This document shows, piece by piece, positions 44,049-55,929 of a stretch of DNA of 64,000 bases (its first letter is position 1; each line of letters opens with the position of its first letter). The translations under genes and the position numbers were made by a program. Source of the DNA: Strobilurus pachycystidiatus (lineage: Eukaryota; Basidiomycota; Agaricomycetes; Agaricales; Physalacriaceae); contig JAHLMK010000015.1 of NCBI GenBank assembly GCA_019915135.1, forward strand, positions 248,001-312,000. Direction: 5' to 3'. The notes under the pieces were generated by a model. The model ran no database searches and was not told where the DNA came from. It saw only the letters and a program-made list of their open reading frames with translations.

Positions 44049-46445
44049 TGTTGGTGACTTGGTGGATGTGGATGGGGCGGTAGCGGTGGTGGGGGGTGGT
44101 GAGGGGCTTGTCGATTTCGAAGCTCCTTTTATTTCCGGATCCTCGAAATTTGCTTTTTGACGTTTAGAGGGGAAACACATTGTCCTGGGCGGGGCGATGC
44201 CACGTTCGGGTGTAAAATATATACATGCAAAGATCGGATTTGTCCATTTTTCTTCGTTTTGCGCGGTCGGTCGTGAGTGGAATCGTCCCAAAAGAGAAGG
44301 CGCGAATGCATTTGGGTGGCAAATCTATGACGCATCTGACTAAGCTGACCATTCTTGCTTACCGCGAGGATATATCGAGCAGCATCTTCCCAAGGTGATG
44401 CTGATTAAAAAGTCGGAGAGACCGTCGAGGCGGCGACGTCGGTGAAACATGGCGCCTTGCTACTGTGATGAGTGGGGCTCACCCAACTTTGACCGGAGAT
44501 GCGTTGCATTGCAAATCGGTAGTGTCAGAGCCTCTGACAAGTCGGCGGCCTTGCTGAACAAGACCAACCATTCGTAATAGACTCGAGCGCTGACTGTACT
44601 ATCTAGCGTGAGCCATGGGTCACTCAGGCTGTTGAGGTTGTCGTTATTCGTCGAAACAAGCTAGGATCTATTCAAACTATAATTAGTCGACCAACCACCG
44701 GTCTGCGCAGCGAAACACCAACGCCTTCAGACCCGAATCATTTTGAGGACCTCGCTCTCGTCAAGAGCCTGACATCAGGATAGCTGTGAGTGTATGGGAT
44801 GCATTGTCTAAAGAACGCCGTCGTACACTATTGTCTCGACTCGTACGAGTCACAGGTCAATCCCTGGAACCAGTGTCCGTCCGTTGGCCAGCCGTCATGG
44901 AGTCAAGCGGAGATCAAAGGGAGCGTCCGAGAGTGTCAATGCGACGTGTCGAGTAGTGTAAGTTCACTTGCTATTTGTCGACGACGGACGCAAGCTATCT
45001 CACAATGACTTGAACATGTTGGATCCTCCGAGCCCGTGCCAGACGCATAGAGGCGCGTGCGGCATGCATGTGCACAAAATGTAGATCCTGATGGATGTCA
45101 CCGCAGCTGATGAGTAGGAGAATTAGATGGGCCTCTGAATCCGACGGATCTTCAGGCCTTCCGGTGCAAACGGTGGTAGGTCTGGAGAACGCTCAGAAGG
45201 CAGGAGGACTGATATCGATGACAAGTCGACAACAAGACATCGTCTAGCCAGAGTCAAAGCGACGAAGGCCAGTGGGAGCACGGTTCAACGACACCGAATC
45301 CATGGCCACACTATGCGGTAAATCATATCTTGCTCGTTGCTGCCAACAATCTACACTGGATGTTCCCCAAAGTCCTTGATTACCCGGACCAAGGATCCAC
45401 TGTGCCAACGAGGACGTTTGAGTCTGACGTTCGCTGACATGCGGGATCCGAATTTCTAGACGTCAAAGCGACGAGAGCGGGCCCGGGACACTCGACACGA
45501 GGGCCATTGGAGTCACAGCTGCAGAATAGACTCGGACGAGGGAAGTGCGGCGGTTCCAGCAAGCGTTCCATCCTCGTGTGTGTACCTTATTCGTGCCATG
45601 TTAAATGTCGCTACTAGTCTGAAGGCTCAATGAAGTGCGTAGAACGAAGAACGCGTCCATGCATTGGTAAACTTACGTGGTCGTGGTGAGATGCCAAGCC
45701 GAAACTGCCACGTGTTATTCAACAAATGCTCTTGCCTCTGACCTCGATCTTTGTTTTCACAAGTCCTGTCAAACTCCGCGCTGGCGCGTAGGATGTCGAG
45801 CTGAATGTACGACTCTGGGAAGAAAACACTTGTGTTGGAGCGACGAACGAAGTAAACGCGTATCCTGTGATATGTCGAATCAACCGTGGTAAGTACATCC
45901 TGCTGTCACGAACTTGCCCCTTCTTCCATCTCTACTGTGATGCTAAGTTGGAAAAAGAACAGAAGAAGGACATTGGTCTATGATGCGTGATGAGGAAGCG
46001 ACTCCTCACACTGCACTTGGTCACCGTTCCCCACTGTTTCTGTGCACAATCGGTACATCGCCCTGCCCGGACATGCTTGTGGATCCTTAATACCTTGGGG
46101 CGCTGGCACGTTTTGAACACTACACCGCTCCTCTTTGCTTGAGCCCCAGACTGTATTCACTGCGTCCACCTCGTTTCACGACAGACGTTCTTGACAGGAT
46201 AGATGGTGCTAAAGTGTGGCCCGCATGGGATTGTCCAAATACCAAGACCAGGACGCGGTCCGGATGTGCACTCGTCGCACGGCGACTCGGCCCTCCGAAT
46301 CCCCAATGTGCAATGTGCGTCCAACCGACGTTGAGTATGATTTCTTCGCTAGGCACGGGAAGTGTTCGAAAATTCGGACAGCCGGAGGGTATTAAAGCCA
46401 GACGGAGTCTTCGTGATGGCTCGCTTCCCCCACTTCCATCCCGCC
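44049..46445. other. 2.4-kb intergenic region, no supported gene
   Basis: Promoter of the quinone reductase at the left (TATATA on the minus strand near 44218). The rest holds short ORFs without motifs and no spliced model that keeps phase. It could contain decayed sequence. Confidence 0.4.
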
Positions 46446-47964
46446 ATGTCTAGCGACCTCGAAAAGAATGCCATGGATCACGAGGCACCCAGCGACGCCT
46501 CCATCTCGAGCAGTAGTGCCAGCGACTTGGGGGGATGTACCAAGAACATTGCCCTTCCCGTCATCGACTACACCCTCCCACCAAAGACCGGCCGCTCGAG
46601 CTTCACACGCTGGCTCAACCGTACGTATTTCTTTCGTCCAAGTTTTAGGTCACAACCGCTGATCAGGCTTAACCTTCAATTCATTCAAAACAGACATCTT
46701 CTTCTCTGTCTACCGAAAAACCTTCACGCTGATCTTCCTCTCAAACCTCGCTGCCTTCATCGTCATAGTTTCGCAGCACAAGGGGCGTCCGCACGCCCCG
46801 GACGTAGGCAGCGCGGCATCCGCCAATCTCATGGTCGCGCTCCTCTTCCGGCAAGAGAACTTTGTCAACCTCGTGTACGAGCTCGCGGTGGCGTGTCCGC
46901 ACTCTGCGCCAATATGGGTGCGCGCGAGGCTCGCGAAGGTGTTCCACTACGGCGGCGCGCACAGCGGGGCGGGCGTCGCGGCGGTGGTGTGGTACCTCAT
47001 GTACACGGCGTGCACGACGAGGGATTACATAGACCACACGCACCAATCCAAGGCCGGCTTAGCGAACTTGGTGACGTCCTACGTACTGGTGGCAATGTTC
47101 GTGCTCATACTGGCCGGCGCGCACCCATTGTTCAGGAGGATGCACCACGACTACTTCGAGGCGCTGCACCGGTACGCGGGCTGGGTCGCGCTCTGCACGT
47201 TCTGGGTCCACACCGTCTTCGCCGCGCACGAATATCGCCAAAAGTCCCAGTCCCCAGGTGCATACCTCATCCACACGCCAAACTTCTGGACTCTGTGCAT
47301 ATCTACGACCTGCACCATCCTGTCGTGGGGGAGGCTCCGAAGGCACGACGTTCGCGCGGAGGTGCTTTCGTCGCACGCTGTGCGGCTGCACTTCAAGTAC
47401 CGCGACATGCCCCCGTTTTATGGACTCAAGGTATCGACGCGTCCGCTCCTCGAATGGCACGCGTTCGCTACCATTCCGGATGGGCCGCGCAAGGGGGATG
47501 GGTTTAGCGTCGTCGTGTCCAATGCCGGGGACTGGACGAGTGCGGCCATTCAGACCCCGCCGACCAAGCTGTGGGTGCGCGGCGCCCCGCTGCACGGGCT
47601 CCTCTTCACCTCGCGGCTCTTTCGCAGGATCGTTGTCGTCGCCACCGGCTCGGGCATTGGGCCGTGTTTGTCGCTGTTCTACGCGAACGTCACCCCGAGG
47701 CGGATATTTTGGAGCACGCCTGCGCCGCTGAAGACGTATGGGAGTGGCGTGGTGGATGCTGTGGTGCAGGCAGATCCGGAGGCGGTTGTGTGGGATACGA
47801 GGGAGAGGGGCAGGCCGGACATGGTGCTGGAGACGTGGAAGCTGGTGTTGGAATCGGATGCGGAGGCGGTGTTCATCATATCGAATCCAAAGTTGACGAG
47901 GAAGGTTGTGTTCGGGATGGAGAGTCGTGGGGTACCGGCGTATGGGGCGATTTTTGATTCTTGA
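46446..47964 (+). CDS. TmpA-like membrane flavoprotein (ferric-reductase-like fold)
   Basis: Exons 46446-46620 and 46694-47964 (73-nt intron, phase 1) give 481 residues. A hydrophilic N-terminus precedes several membrane helices (TFTLIFLSNLAAFIVIVS, NLVTSYVLVAMFVLILAGA) with a His-rich pair (PLFRRMHHDYFEALHRYAGW, then TFWVHTVFAAHEY) like haem- or flavin-associated transmembrane oxidoreductases. The C-terminal part has PLLEWHAFATIP, FSVVVSNAGDWT and VVVATGSGIGPCLSLF, a nucleotide-binding loop as in FAD/NAD(P)-binding reductases. This matches fungal TmpA and the related C-terminal domains of NPS12-type proteins as I know them. Start at 46446 is chosen for its CCGCCATG context; an in-frame ATG lies at 46362. 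Confidence 0.75.
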
Positions 47965-49966
47965 AGAGACAATGGCGAAAAGGAGATGGCAAGAAAGGTT
48001 TGTTCATTTTGTTATGTACTCCTACGTGGGCTTTCCTTCCAACAAGTCGTATACGAGTAGTCGTTTGCCAGGCAACATCCAATGTAGCTTTATGTATGTA
48101 ATATCGTTATTGTTGACTTTCTTGAGTGGCGAATCCTCGACCCGGAGAGTTTTTTCTTTCGCCGGGCATGCATAAGTGATTGATAGGTGGGAGCACACTG
48201 CTATATCGTAGCTCAGTACATGCACTTGAAAGTCGAGCAAGTGGGCTGAATACAATGCAGTCATCACATCTGAAAGAACGCTCAATCAGCAATGTTGATT
48301 CGATTCTTAGGATTCGAATGCGCCAGAAATCACAATTTAATAAGACTTTCAATCCGCACTGTGTGTGAAAAACTCTCTTCTATCATCTATGAGTCGACCT
48401 AGGGCTCGAACGGAGGATATAAGACTATGATGGATTGAACGAAGGATGTTGAACAGATGCGAAAACCAACTTTGTTCGTCACAGAGATGCTGCCGACTTG
48501 GGACCAGTCCGAGGACGCAAGACCGCGACATGCTGGATACTGTTCAGCTTGTTCACAAAGGTTTCGTGTCGGAGTATGACTGTGCCCGTCTGTGTCCGGA
48601 AGTTGGCGATAGGAGAATCTGGGGCGGTTGGGGGAGGAGGGGAGTGGGAGTATGTGGAAGAATCTCGGTCGCGAGCGACATCAGACCCTCTGATCTGTGC
48701 GAACTTCTCATATACAGTATGAGACCGACTCTATTGGAAGTTGTGTTTTTATAGACGCACCATCTTTCTATATTTCCCTCAGCTGCTCTGTTATTCATAA
48801 CGAGGATCAGCACGTAAGATGGCAAGTACGGAACTTACGCATGCCAGTGTAGGGCCTGACATGTGCTTTCGTGAGGAGAAGTCTTGTAGTGTCCGAACGA
48901 CCAGTAAGAACGCATCGGGATACCACGCAATGATTTTACTAAAGCGGGACCGTGAAGTCGCTGAAGAAGAGTAAATCTCATCTGCGGAGAAGATGTCCTC
49001 TACACTGTGGTATGCCAGTGAATGTCGTGGATCTTTGTGAGAATGAAGACAGGACATACTACGAGTACAAGCGTCGGTTTTCTCCAATCTGAACGCGGAT
49101 GTTACGGCGGAATTGACCGGGAGGATTTCATCAGAATATCTATCCCCGCTCCTTTTCATTCATTCACACTAGTAGTTCACACTCCAATTCCTGATCACCG
49201 GCCGTTACAGTACAGGCACTGACGATACTGTCCGACTTCCACCTACATAACCCCCTTACTTCTCCAGGCACTTTGCCTACCTTCAATGGCGGATGGGTTG
49301 GTCGACGGGGCAGGACGTTTCCTCCAGGTTTCCTCTGAGCACGAGCGTGCTTCTGCAGCCGTACACGGTATGTTTCTCTCCAGATGTTTATCAAGGCGTA
49401 TTTTAGGTGAATGTCGCTCTGGGTAGTGACCGTTAGTCAACACATCCTACCCTTTGTGATATGATATGCGCAGCAACAGTGTTCGGGCCAGTTTCCGTGG
49501 CCACTGGCGATACTCGACGAAAAATAGGACGGTGGCAATGGTGCCTGCTGTCGAGGGGACGTAAAGTTTGTTGGCCCTTGAAGGATTGCAGAAATCATCA
49601 GCTCGTTCAACCACCTGTCGATGTTCGCCTCGGACACGATAGCGAGCCATGGCCAACAGCATGCGCTACTACGAGTCTGGGCTCAAGTCCAGGTCTCGGT
49701 GGCCCGTGGGTAGGTCAGTGACGAGTCGTCGTCCCGTCGCGCGCGCGTGCTATGGCGATGGAAATATCAGGCATTTAAGCCGAAGAAATCGGACTAAGTA
49801 TAGACAGATGCTGTAAGACGCGACTGAATGTGATGGAGTATGAATAGAATACTAGAATAGAGTGATTTTCTTAGCTACACGGGTAATCAGGAGACGATGC
49901 GAAACACAGTCCGGGAGTGTTCATAAGACGACAAAAATTTGAGAAACCAACCAATGCTACCCCGCA
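47965..49966. other. 2-kb intergenic region, no supported gene
   Basis: Scattered ORFs (48446-48754 plus; 48791-49159 and 49447-49662 minus) show no motif. A TATATG element near 48711 has no linked coding sequence. It may hold decayed genes. Confidence 0.4.
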
Positions 49967-51458
49967 ATGTCATCCAACTCATCAGACTCGAATCGCATTG
50001 ACCCTCTCACGCCGGCACAGGCCGAGTTCATCTCGGAAACAGCTTCGACGATCTACACCTACGTGGCCAGTGCTGCTGGTGCTGGTTTTGTTCTGTACGG
50101 TGAGTCGGCACAGTCTCTTGCATCTGACTACTAATAACAATCCGCAGGTGTATATCTCGTGCTGTTTGCCATCTGCCTTCGCATGACTTTGTGTGTCTTT
50201 CAAGTTTGTGTCCTCTGTGATTTTGCAGCTGACTTCTTGATGTAATCAAGAACCCGTCCCCTCAATTCACGCGCGGCAAAGACTCTCCTTGCATCAATCC
50301 TCCTCCTTGCCATCTCCACCTCAGCACAATTTGTCACCGACATTCTTTTTTTGCTTGCACAAATCAAACATTACTTTGTTGACAACGCGACTCTGGATCT
50401 GGAAGAGCGTTTTGTGGACACCATGCCTTATCTCAATGTTATCAACGCTGTGAATGATTGGCCCCCTACAATAAATGTACGCATGTTGCATCTCTCTCTC
50501 TTTCCTTGGATTATATTCAGAGCATCACTTCTAGTGGATAATCTCTGACAATACTGTCATATGGCGCGCATGGATCCTGTATCCTCATAGCACTCTGCTA
50601 CATGTCATTCTTGGAGGTGTGACAATTGTCAACACAGGTCTCGTAATATTTCAATCTGTACAGTCTAGGTCTGACTGATCTGTCATCAGCAATGTGGATA
50701 GTCTCCACAGTCCTTCAGAATATTAGTAATCTTGATCTCCGCATCACCTTGAACTTCAACTTGGCAAATACCGTTGTATCGCTTGTTACAAATGTTTTTG
50801 CAACAGGTTGTATTGCAGTGAAGACATGGTATGTAAACCATATTGTTATATTCAAATTCCGCCTTTTCTGGCTGCTAATTCCTCTATATAGGCAGCACTA
50901 TGGCTCATTTACAAAACAACACTGCCAGGTTACCAGGATTCTGGTTCTTCTTGTTGAAACTGGAGGCATTTTAGCTGGACTGCAGGTAGTACTGATATTC
51001 AACTTGGTGACTCTGCATACTAATTGCATTGTTCAGCTTACACTCACTATTCTAACATTTTTGTTCAGTCAAGATCCACTGACTGAGTCCAACCCTTTCT
51101 ATGTATCAGAAGTCATCTTCAATGCCATCTCAGTATATCTTTTAGTGAGTATTCTTGAGTTGGTTATATACTGAACTATATTGATTATTAATAGGCAATA
51201 CTTCCGACACTGACCATAATTCTTGTGCGGATGAAGTACAGCATTGAAGCATCAATTCAGATATCAGATCTATGTGGAGGATGTTCAATGGCGGGCACAG
51301 CTGTGTCAACCATTCAGTTTGGCAACAATCCAAATGGAGAGATTGTGACTGGCACACAGTCCAGCCCCACACTCCCCAATTCCGAGTTTGAGGCCGAGTT
51401 AGATGTGCATTATGGTGAACTCGCTGGCCAACAGAAGGACAGTACTCATATTGTGTAG
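49967..51458 (+). CDS. Seven-helix membrane protein, uncharacterised basidiomycete family
   Basis: Eight exons: 49967-50099, 50148-50190, 50251-50476, 50535-50637, 50690-50828, 50892-50985, 51037-51144, 51195-51458. Phases agree, giving 369 residues. The layout is that of a widespread uncharacterised Agaricomycete family: a short N-terminus, AAGAGFVLYGVYLVLFAICL, ASILLLAISTSAQFVTDILF, VIWRAWILYPHSTLLHVILG, MWIVSTVLQN, FNLANTVVSLVTNVFATG, RILVLLVETGGILAGLQ, and a cytoplasmic tail. Function unknown; the topology is receptor-like. The gene is clearly AT-richer than its neighbours, yet every intron is intact. The TE nest begins 170 bp after the stop. Confidence 0.7.
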
Positions 51459-51795
51459 ATGGATTTGGCTCCCTTGTCCTCTTCTTTACTCAGCATGTTT
51501 GTATGGCCAGAAATCTTACTTTAGTCTTGCAGTTGAATGCACATACCAGTGAGATGAATTCAGATGTGCCTAGTGAGAGCATGTATGTGATCTTGTCCCG
51601 AGGTCAACAAGAGGCTTCTCAGGCTGCATGTCATGATGTAGCCCCGCCATAACTAAGGACCCTCCCCTTGGGTCACACTTTGGCGTCCTGATGCTGTGGC
51701 TACACAAACCAGCGCCACAACGGAAGATGCCAAAAGACATATCAGGGGGTTGGGAGTTCGATCCCTTATGGCGACAGAGCCGGGATCCTGAAGTC

Positions 51796-52214
51796 TGTCA
51801 TGACTTGACTGCGCCACCGACGCCTAGCCGATCGAAGGCGACGCCTGCGCGGGCGGGAGCAACGGTATCGCGCCCATCGTCGGGATCTATCCGACGGCCG
51901 TCCGACGGTAGCACATGGTGGCGGAGCTCGGCCGACGGGAAAGCGGGATCGGGCGGGATAGGGCGCGCTCCCGACCAATCACGGGCGGGATGGCGCGATG
52001 ACTCGTGCGATGACTCGGGAATGAGTCAGAGGGGCGCACCCGCGCCCATCGGGCGTCGGGCGTCGGGAACTGTATAAAAGAGTCAGTAGTCAGTAGAGTA
52101 GTTCTTCAGAGAACCGTTGTCTTTCCCCCGGGATTCAATACACCACCCTTTACACCGCTCTCCAGTCGTTGCCTCGTGCGCCCTCGCTATAGACGAATAG
52201 GCCCGACGCTGACA
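51796..52214 (+). repeat. 5' LTR of the outer element
   Basis: TG...CA termini. The TATA box TATAAAA (52073-52079) predicts transcription start near 52103-52108. The sequence AGAGAACCGT (52108-52117) is complementary to the bases just after this LTR. Confidence 0.95.
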
Positions 52215-52216
52215 AT

Positions 52217-52226
52217 ACGGTTCTCT
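52217..52226 (+). promoter_or_regulatory. Candidate self-primer binding site, outer element
   Basis: ACGGTTCTCT starts two bases after the LTR end and is the exact reverse complement of AGAGAACCGT at 52108-52117, at the predicted 5' end of the transcript. The site does not begin with the TGG expected from a tRNA 3' CCA end. This is the geometry of Tf1/sushi self-priming. Confidence 0.65.
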
Positions 52227-52326
52227 CCCCTTTCGACGACCCAACGACTATGAGCACCGAAGACGCCCCCATGGCCCCGGCCACCGAGCCCACCAACGAG
52301 CAGAGAGAGCTGCATAGCATGTTCAG

Positions 52327-53189
52327 TGTCATGACTCGGTCGTGGACCTGTCACGAGATCGCGCACGAACTATAGATTGGGTGCGCCACACAGGAGAGAA
52401 CTTATCCCGAAGAACAGGTCACGCCATCACGGGAGTTGCCGATGGAACGCGATCAGATCCCTACGCGCCTCGCCGCGCCTCGCTAGCCGGACCAACGTCA
52501 CATCCGTCGGCCGCCTCCCTCGATTCCCGCCACTCCGTACGAGCGACGCCCCATTGGGTCGAGGAATGACTCAATGATCGCTATCTTCTGATCAGTCCCG
52601 CATGGCATGGGCGGCGGCCCGCCCTATCCCGCTTCATCCCGCCTTATCCCGCCCATCGTCCAATCAGCGGTGCTCGATCTAGCGCGCCTTCCTTGCTCGA
52701 TCAAAGGTACCATGCGCTACCGCAGCACATCGCTCCCGACGGAACCTTCGAGAAGAGGAGTTATTCATCAAGAGGTCGACGTATAAATACAGACGCTCTT
52801 TGTAGTAGATAGTCAGACTTCGTCCTTATCAAGTTTCCTTCCGCATTCTCTTGCCGGATACTCTGACTCCCTCTGAGCAAGGGCTCCCCCCATGCCCTCC
52901 CTCGGTGACTCCGGTATCGCCCCCCACTCCTCGAACGAAGGATCTCAATGCGCCACATCTCGGACCGGGTCCGATGAAGCGCGCGACACCAGGAGACGGG
53001 GTCTCCTGGGTGTTCACTCTCTGGGCGATACGGAGGAGCATCCGTCGAGGTCCTCCGCGATCCCTCCCAAGCGACTGGACGGAAGCGTCCCGGAGATATG
53101 CGTGTTGTGCCCGCAGGAAAGCCACGGTTGGAGCGTAGAGGCGCGCCATCGTGAGCGAGTCCTTGTCACGGCGGGATCAGGTCGTAACA
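52327..53189 (+). repeat. 5' LTR of the inner element
   Basis: TATA box TATAAAT at 52782-52788. Predicted transcript start near 52812-52815. AGACTTCGTCCT (52815-52826) is complementary to the primer site after the LTR. Short ORFs inside the LTR are duplicated in the 3' copy and are not genes. Confidence 0.95.
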
Positions 53190-53191
53190 AT

Positions 53192-53203
53192 AGGACGAAG
53201 TCT
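53192..53203 (+). promoter_or_regulatory. Candidate self-primer binding site, inner element
   Basis: AGGACGAAGTCT starts two bases after the LTR end and is the exact 12-nt reverse complement of 52815-52826, about 30 nt downstream of the TATA box. The offset and logic are the same as in the outer element but the sequence differs, so complementarity, not sequence, is conserved. Confidence 0.7.
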
Positions 53204-53848
53204 CCCTACTGCCCGTACAACACCATATCAATAACTCAAGGCCCGTTCACAACAACTACTCTGGTACTCAGCACCACCTCGCACGAAGCTCCCTCCCTCG
53301 ATCCACTCGACCAAACCGACATCCGGTTATTCTCCCAACTCCGATATGTCTCCTCTCAGGTGACGATCTTACGCGACGAAGAGGAGGGGACACCACCCCA
53401 CCTAGAAGTAGCACGAAGGGTATTACGGATAATGGACGTGGTCCACCAAATATCTCGAACAGTGGAGGACTGGCCCCTCCTCCGTTCCTTTGTAAAAGGG
53501 TATACACTTGCCCTGGCAACATTCTCACAGATATCCGGGGGACACCTCCCCGCCTCGCAACGACGAACCCGACGACACCTGCACCATTTCTCCCAGTGCT
53601 ACCTGGAGAAACCCCTTCGACGAATACGGTCCCCTGGGTTCATCAGAGAACTTCACATCGAACCGATATACTCAATCGAATCACCATTGACTAGTAATGG
53701 AGTGGTTCGTTATAATCCTCTCTCAAAGAAACTCCAACGTCGTTCCCGTTTACAAAGACGCAATGCTCGAAACCCTTCCAACAGCGTCTGGCGCGAAATT
53801 CACTACGTCGACGACGTTGTATTCTTCCTCGACGAAAAAGAGGACTGA
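53204..53848 (+). other. Plus-strand ORF in the inner element, unknown
   Basis: In frame from the LTR end to the TGA before 53849. About 215 codons after the LTR with helical stretches (EVARRVLRIMDVVHQISRTV, WPLLRSFVKGYTLALATFSQ) and a basic C-terminal part (SKKLQRRSRLQRRNARN). It could be a remnant structural protein. No Gag motif or zinc knuckle. YVDDVVFF near the end resembles an RT box by chance only, since no other RT motif is present. Confidence 0.35.
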
Positions 53849-54327
53849 TGGGTTTCGCGCAACGCGCCCCCCCCATTTTCGGAAACAACATTTATTCGGC
53901 ACGGACAACCCAGGACTCAGATAATTAGGCAATTCGACAGGGCCCCGCGTAACGAAAGACGGTCCTCAGAACCTCGGGGAGGTCGAACTGGAAAACGCGA
54001 AGAGAAATAGAGGGCTCCCACCCAGCGGAAGCGGTAACCCAACCACTCGGCGATCAGGGCCGAGGGCCCGATCCCACGAACCGCGTTGCAATCAGTCGAT
54101 CGCGACGCGCGAACGCGACAAGTTCCGACGCCTCACCAAAGGTCCTCGACCTAGGAGAATTGTCTCCTCGCTCGACCAACACCCGACGACATCAAGACAG
54201 GTGCATAGATTTATAAAAAGTACAAGAGGCGCGGATCGAGAACTACTATCGAAGACGTATTGGGTCCATGCCCGTACCTATGCATTCAAAAAATCCCCAC
54301 GACATCCCCTCGAAGCGACCACATCCC

Positions 54328-55309
54328 TCACCAACCCTGCGCCGAGTCCATCGACCGGGACCACTCCTCAAAAGTCATGTTCCAACGGGTCGCCGATCCT
54401 GGGGTCTCCTCCGCAGTCATGAACTCATGAAAACAGGCGGCAATGGCCGGATCCCGCTCCGACGCCCAAAGGATGGCGATGAGGCGACGGATGGAGAGGT
54501 GATCCCAAAGATAGCGAAGGATGAGGTCGAAGGCGTCGACACAGTACATCGTCGTGTCCGGCGCCGACCCAGGAAAGGCATTGACTAAAAAGTCCAAGGA
54601 AAACATCCCGGTTAGTAAAGTATCGCGAGGCGATAGACGAAAACCACACCGTGAGGGGCGAACAGGAGCCAAGCACAGGTCGAGAACGCCCGCAGGGTAG
54701 CCGAAGGAGACGGGCGCGTCAAAGCCCACCACGACAAGGGCGGACGAAAGAACACCTTCCCCAAAGGTGCGATCGATGAGCGAAACAGGACGAACTAGGA
54801 AAACGACTCCGTTAAAACCAACCTCGGGGCCAAAAGGAAAAGAGGCTTACTAGTGAAGCCCATACCAAGGGATCAGTAATCTCTTTCGACGATGTCGAGG
54901 CCATTCGGAGGGCCTCGGTTATGCAACCGACGCAGCGCGACCAGGCCTCCACGATCGCGGGTGAAGGGCGAGCAATATCACCTCGCACCCAAACCAGGAA
55001 ACCGTCCCGGGACAGCAAACGAATTCCGTTGACCACCAGCGGGGCCGACACGAAGAGAGTGCTCAAACGACGAGGGGTAGACACCCGCGGAGGAGCGGGC
55101 GAGCGAGTGGGCGAGCGCAACAACGAAGACACGGACGACATGGCAGGAAAGGAATGAGGAAGGAATTGGACGCAGAAAGAGTTTTTGTACTCCAATCCCT
55201 TCCTGGAGGCCCTGCCGGGAATTACCTTCCCATCCCCCAGAATCAGGACGATTCCCGAATCAGAAAACTTTAAGCTTTGGACAGTTGGGACGAACCGGAT
55301 TCTCGACAT
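54328..55309 (-). other. Antisense ORF pair inside the inner element
   Basis: Minus ORFs 54812-55309 (containing SSVSSLLRSPTRSPAPPRVS, FLVWVRGDIARPSPAIVEAW) and 54328-54732 (FDLILRYLWDHLSIRRLIAI, FHEFMTAEETPGSATRWNM) look protein-like. Between them lies a 62-nt stretch with good intron ends (GTAAGC...CCTAG), but the phases miss by one. A further minus ORF (55489-55809, GVILLGILWGIPRPVLILVE) may belong. This could be a captured or element-specific antisense gene, perhaps decayed. No family recognised. Confidence 0.35.
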
Positions 55310-55929
55310 ATATTCGACGGAGGCGCGCTAAGAACTTCCGCTGGATTAGGAAATTACCGTCCTCGAAAAGGACGATCCAGTATGAGAAAATGCCATCGGC
55401 AGAAGTTAACGACATCGGGGTCTGAGCGCGCGGCGTTCCAAACAGATCTCTAGGGAACGGCGATCATTGATAAGGCGCCTTGACGAAATCAGGCGTCGGG
55501 AAATCGCTGGAGTACGACGGGATGCCTACGCCACCACTCTATTCGGACTGTCCTATACCAAGCGGAGAGGCCTCCCGGCGTGAAGAGGCGTGCACGGCCA
55601 TGTGACGAACGCGCCTGTAACCCACTCAAATCCAGGGACCCGCATTGTACCCGAAAGAAGTCACAGCTAAAAGAAGCGCACAGCCTTGGGCTCGTATCAA
55701 GAAACCAACGAACGTGCGGGCCCTTGTCCATTAAACTTTCGGTCTCCACCAAAATCAGCACTGGACGGGGGATTCCCCAGAGAATCCCCAGGAGTATGAC
55801 GCCCGTCACGTTGGGGATGACTCGACTGAATGTCCGACTCGGACTTGGTCCTTTCCCAAAATCGAAAAGGCGCTGCCTACGGAAGCTCCTCTTACGTTTC
55901 TCGGGACGAGAAACTTAAAGAGGGGATAT

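Noticed and set aside
48405..48425. B-box-like sequence (complement of gggctcgaac)
   Set aside because: No A box upstream on the same strand.
51739..51757. T-arm-like GGGAGTTCGATCCC suggesting a tRNA
   Set aside because: No A box or pairing acceptor stem at the right distance. It lies inside the proposed solo LTR.
52892..53189. ORFs inside the 863-bp LTR as host genes
   Set aside because: They are repeated identically in both LTR copies and lie after the TATA box as transcript leader.
53780..53840. YVDD reverse-transcriptase box in the inner element
   Set aside because: Only this four-residue match; no other RT motif in a short ORF.
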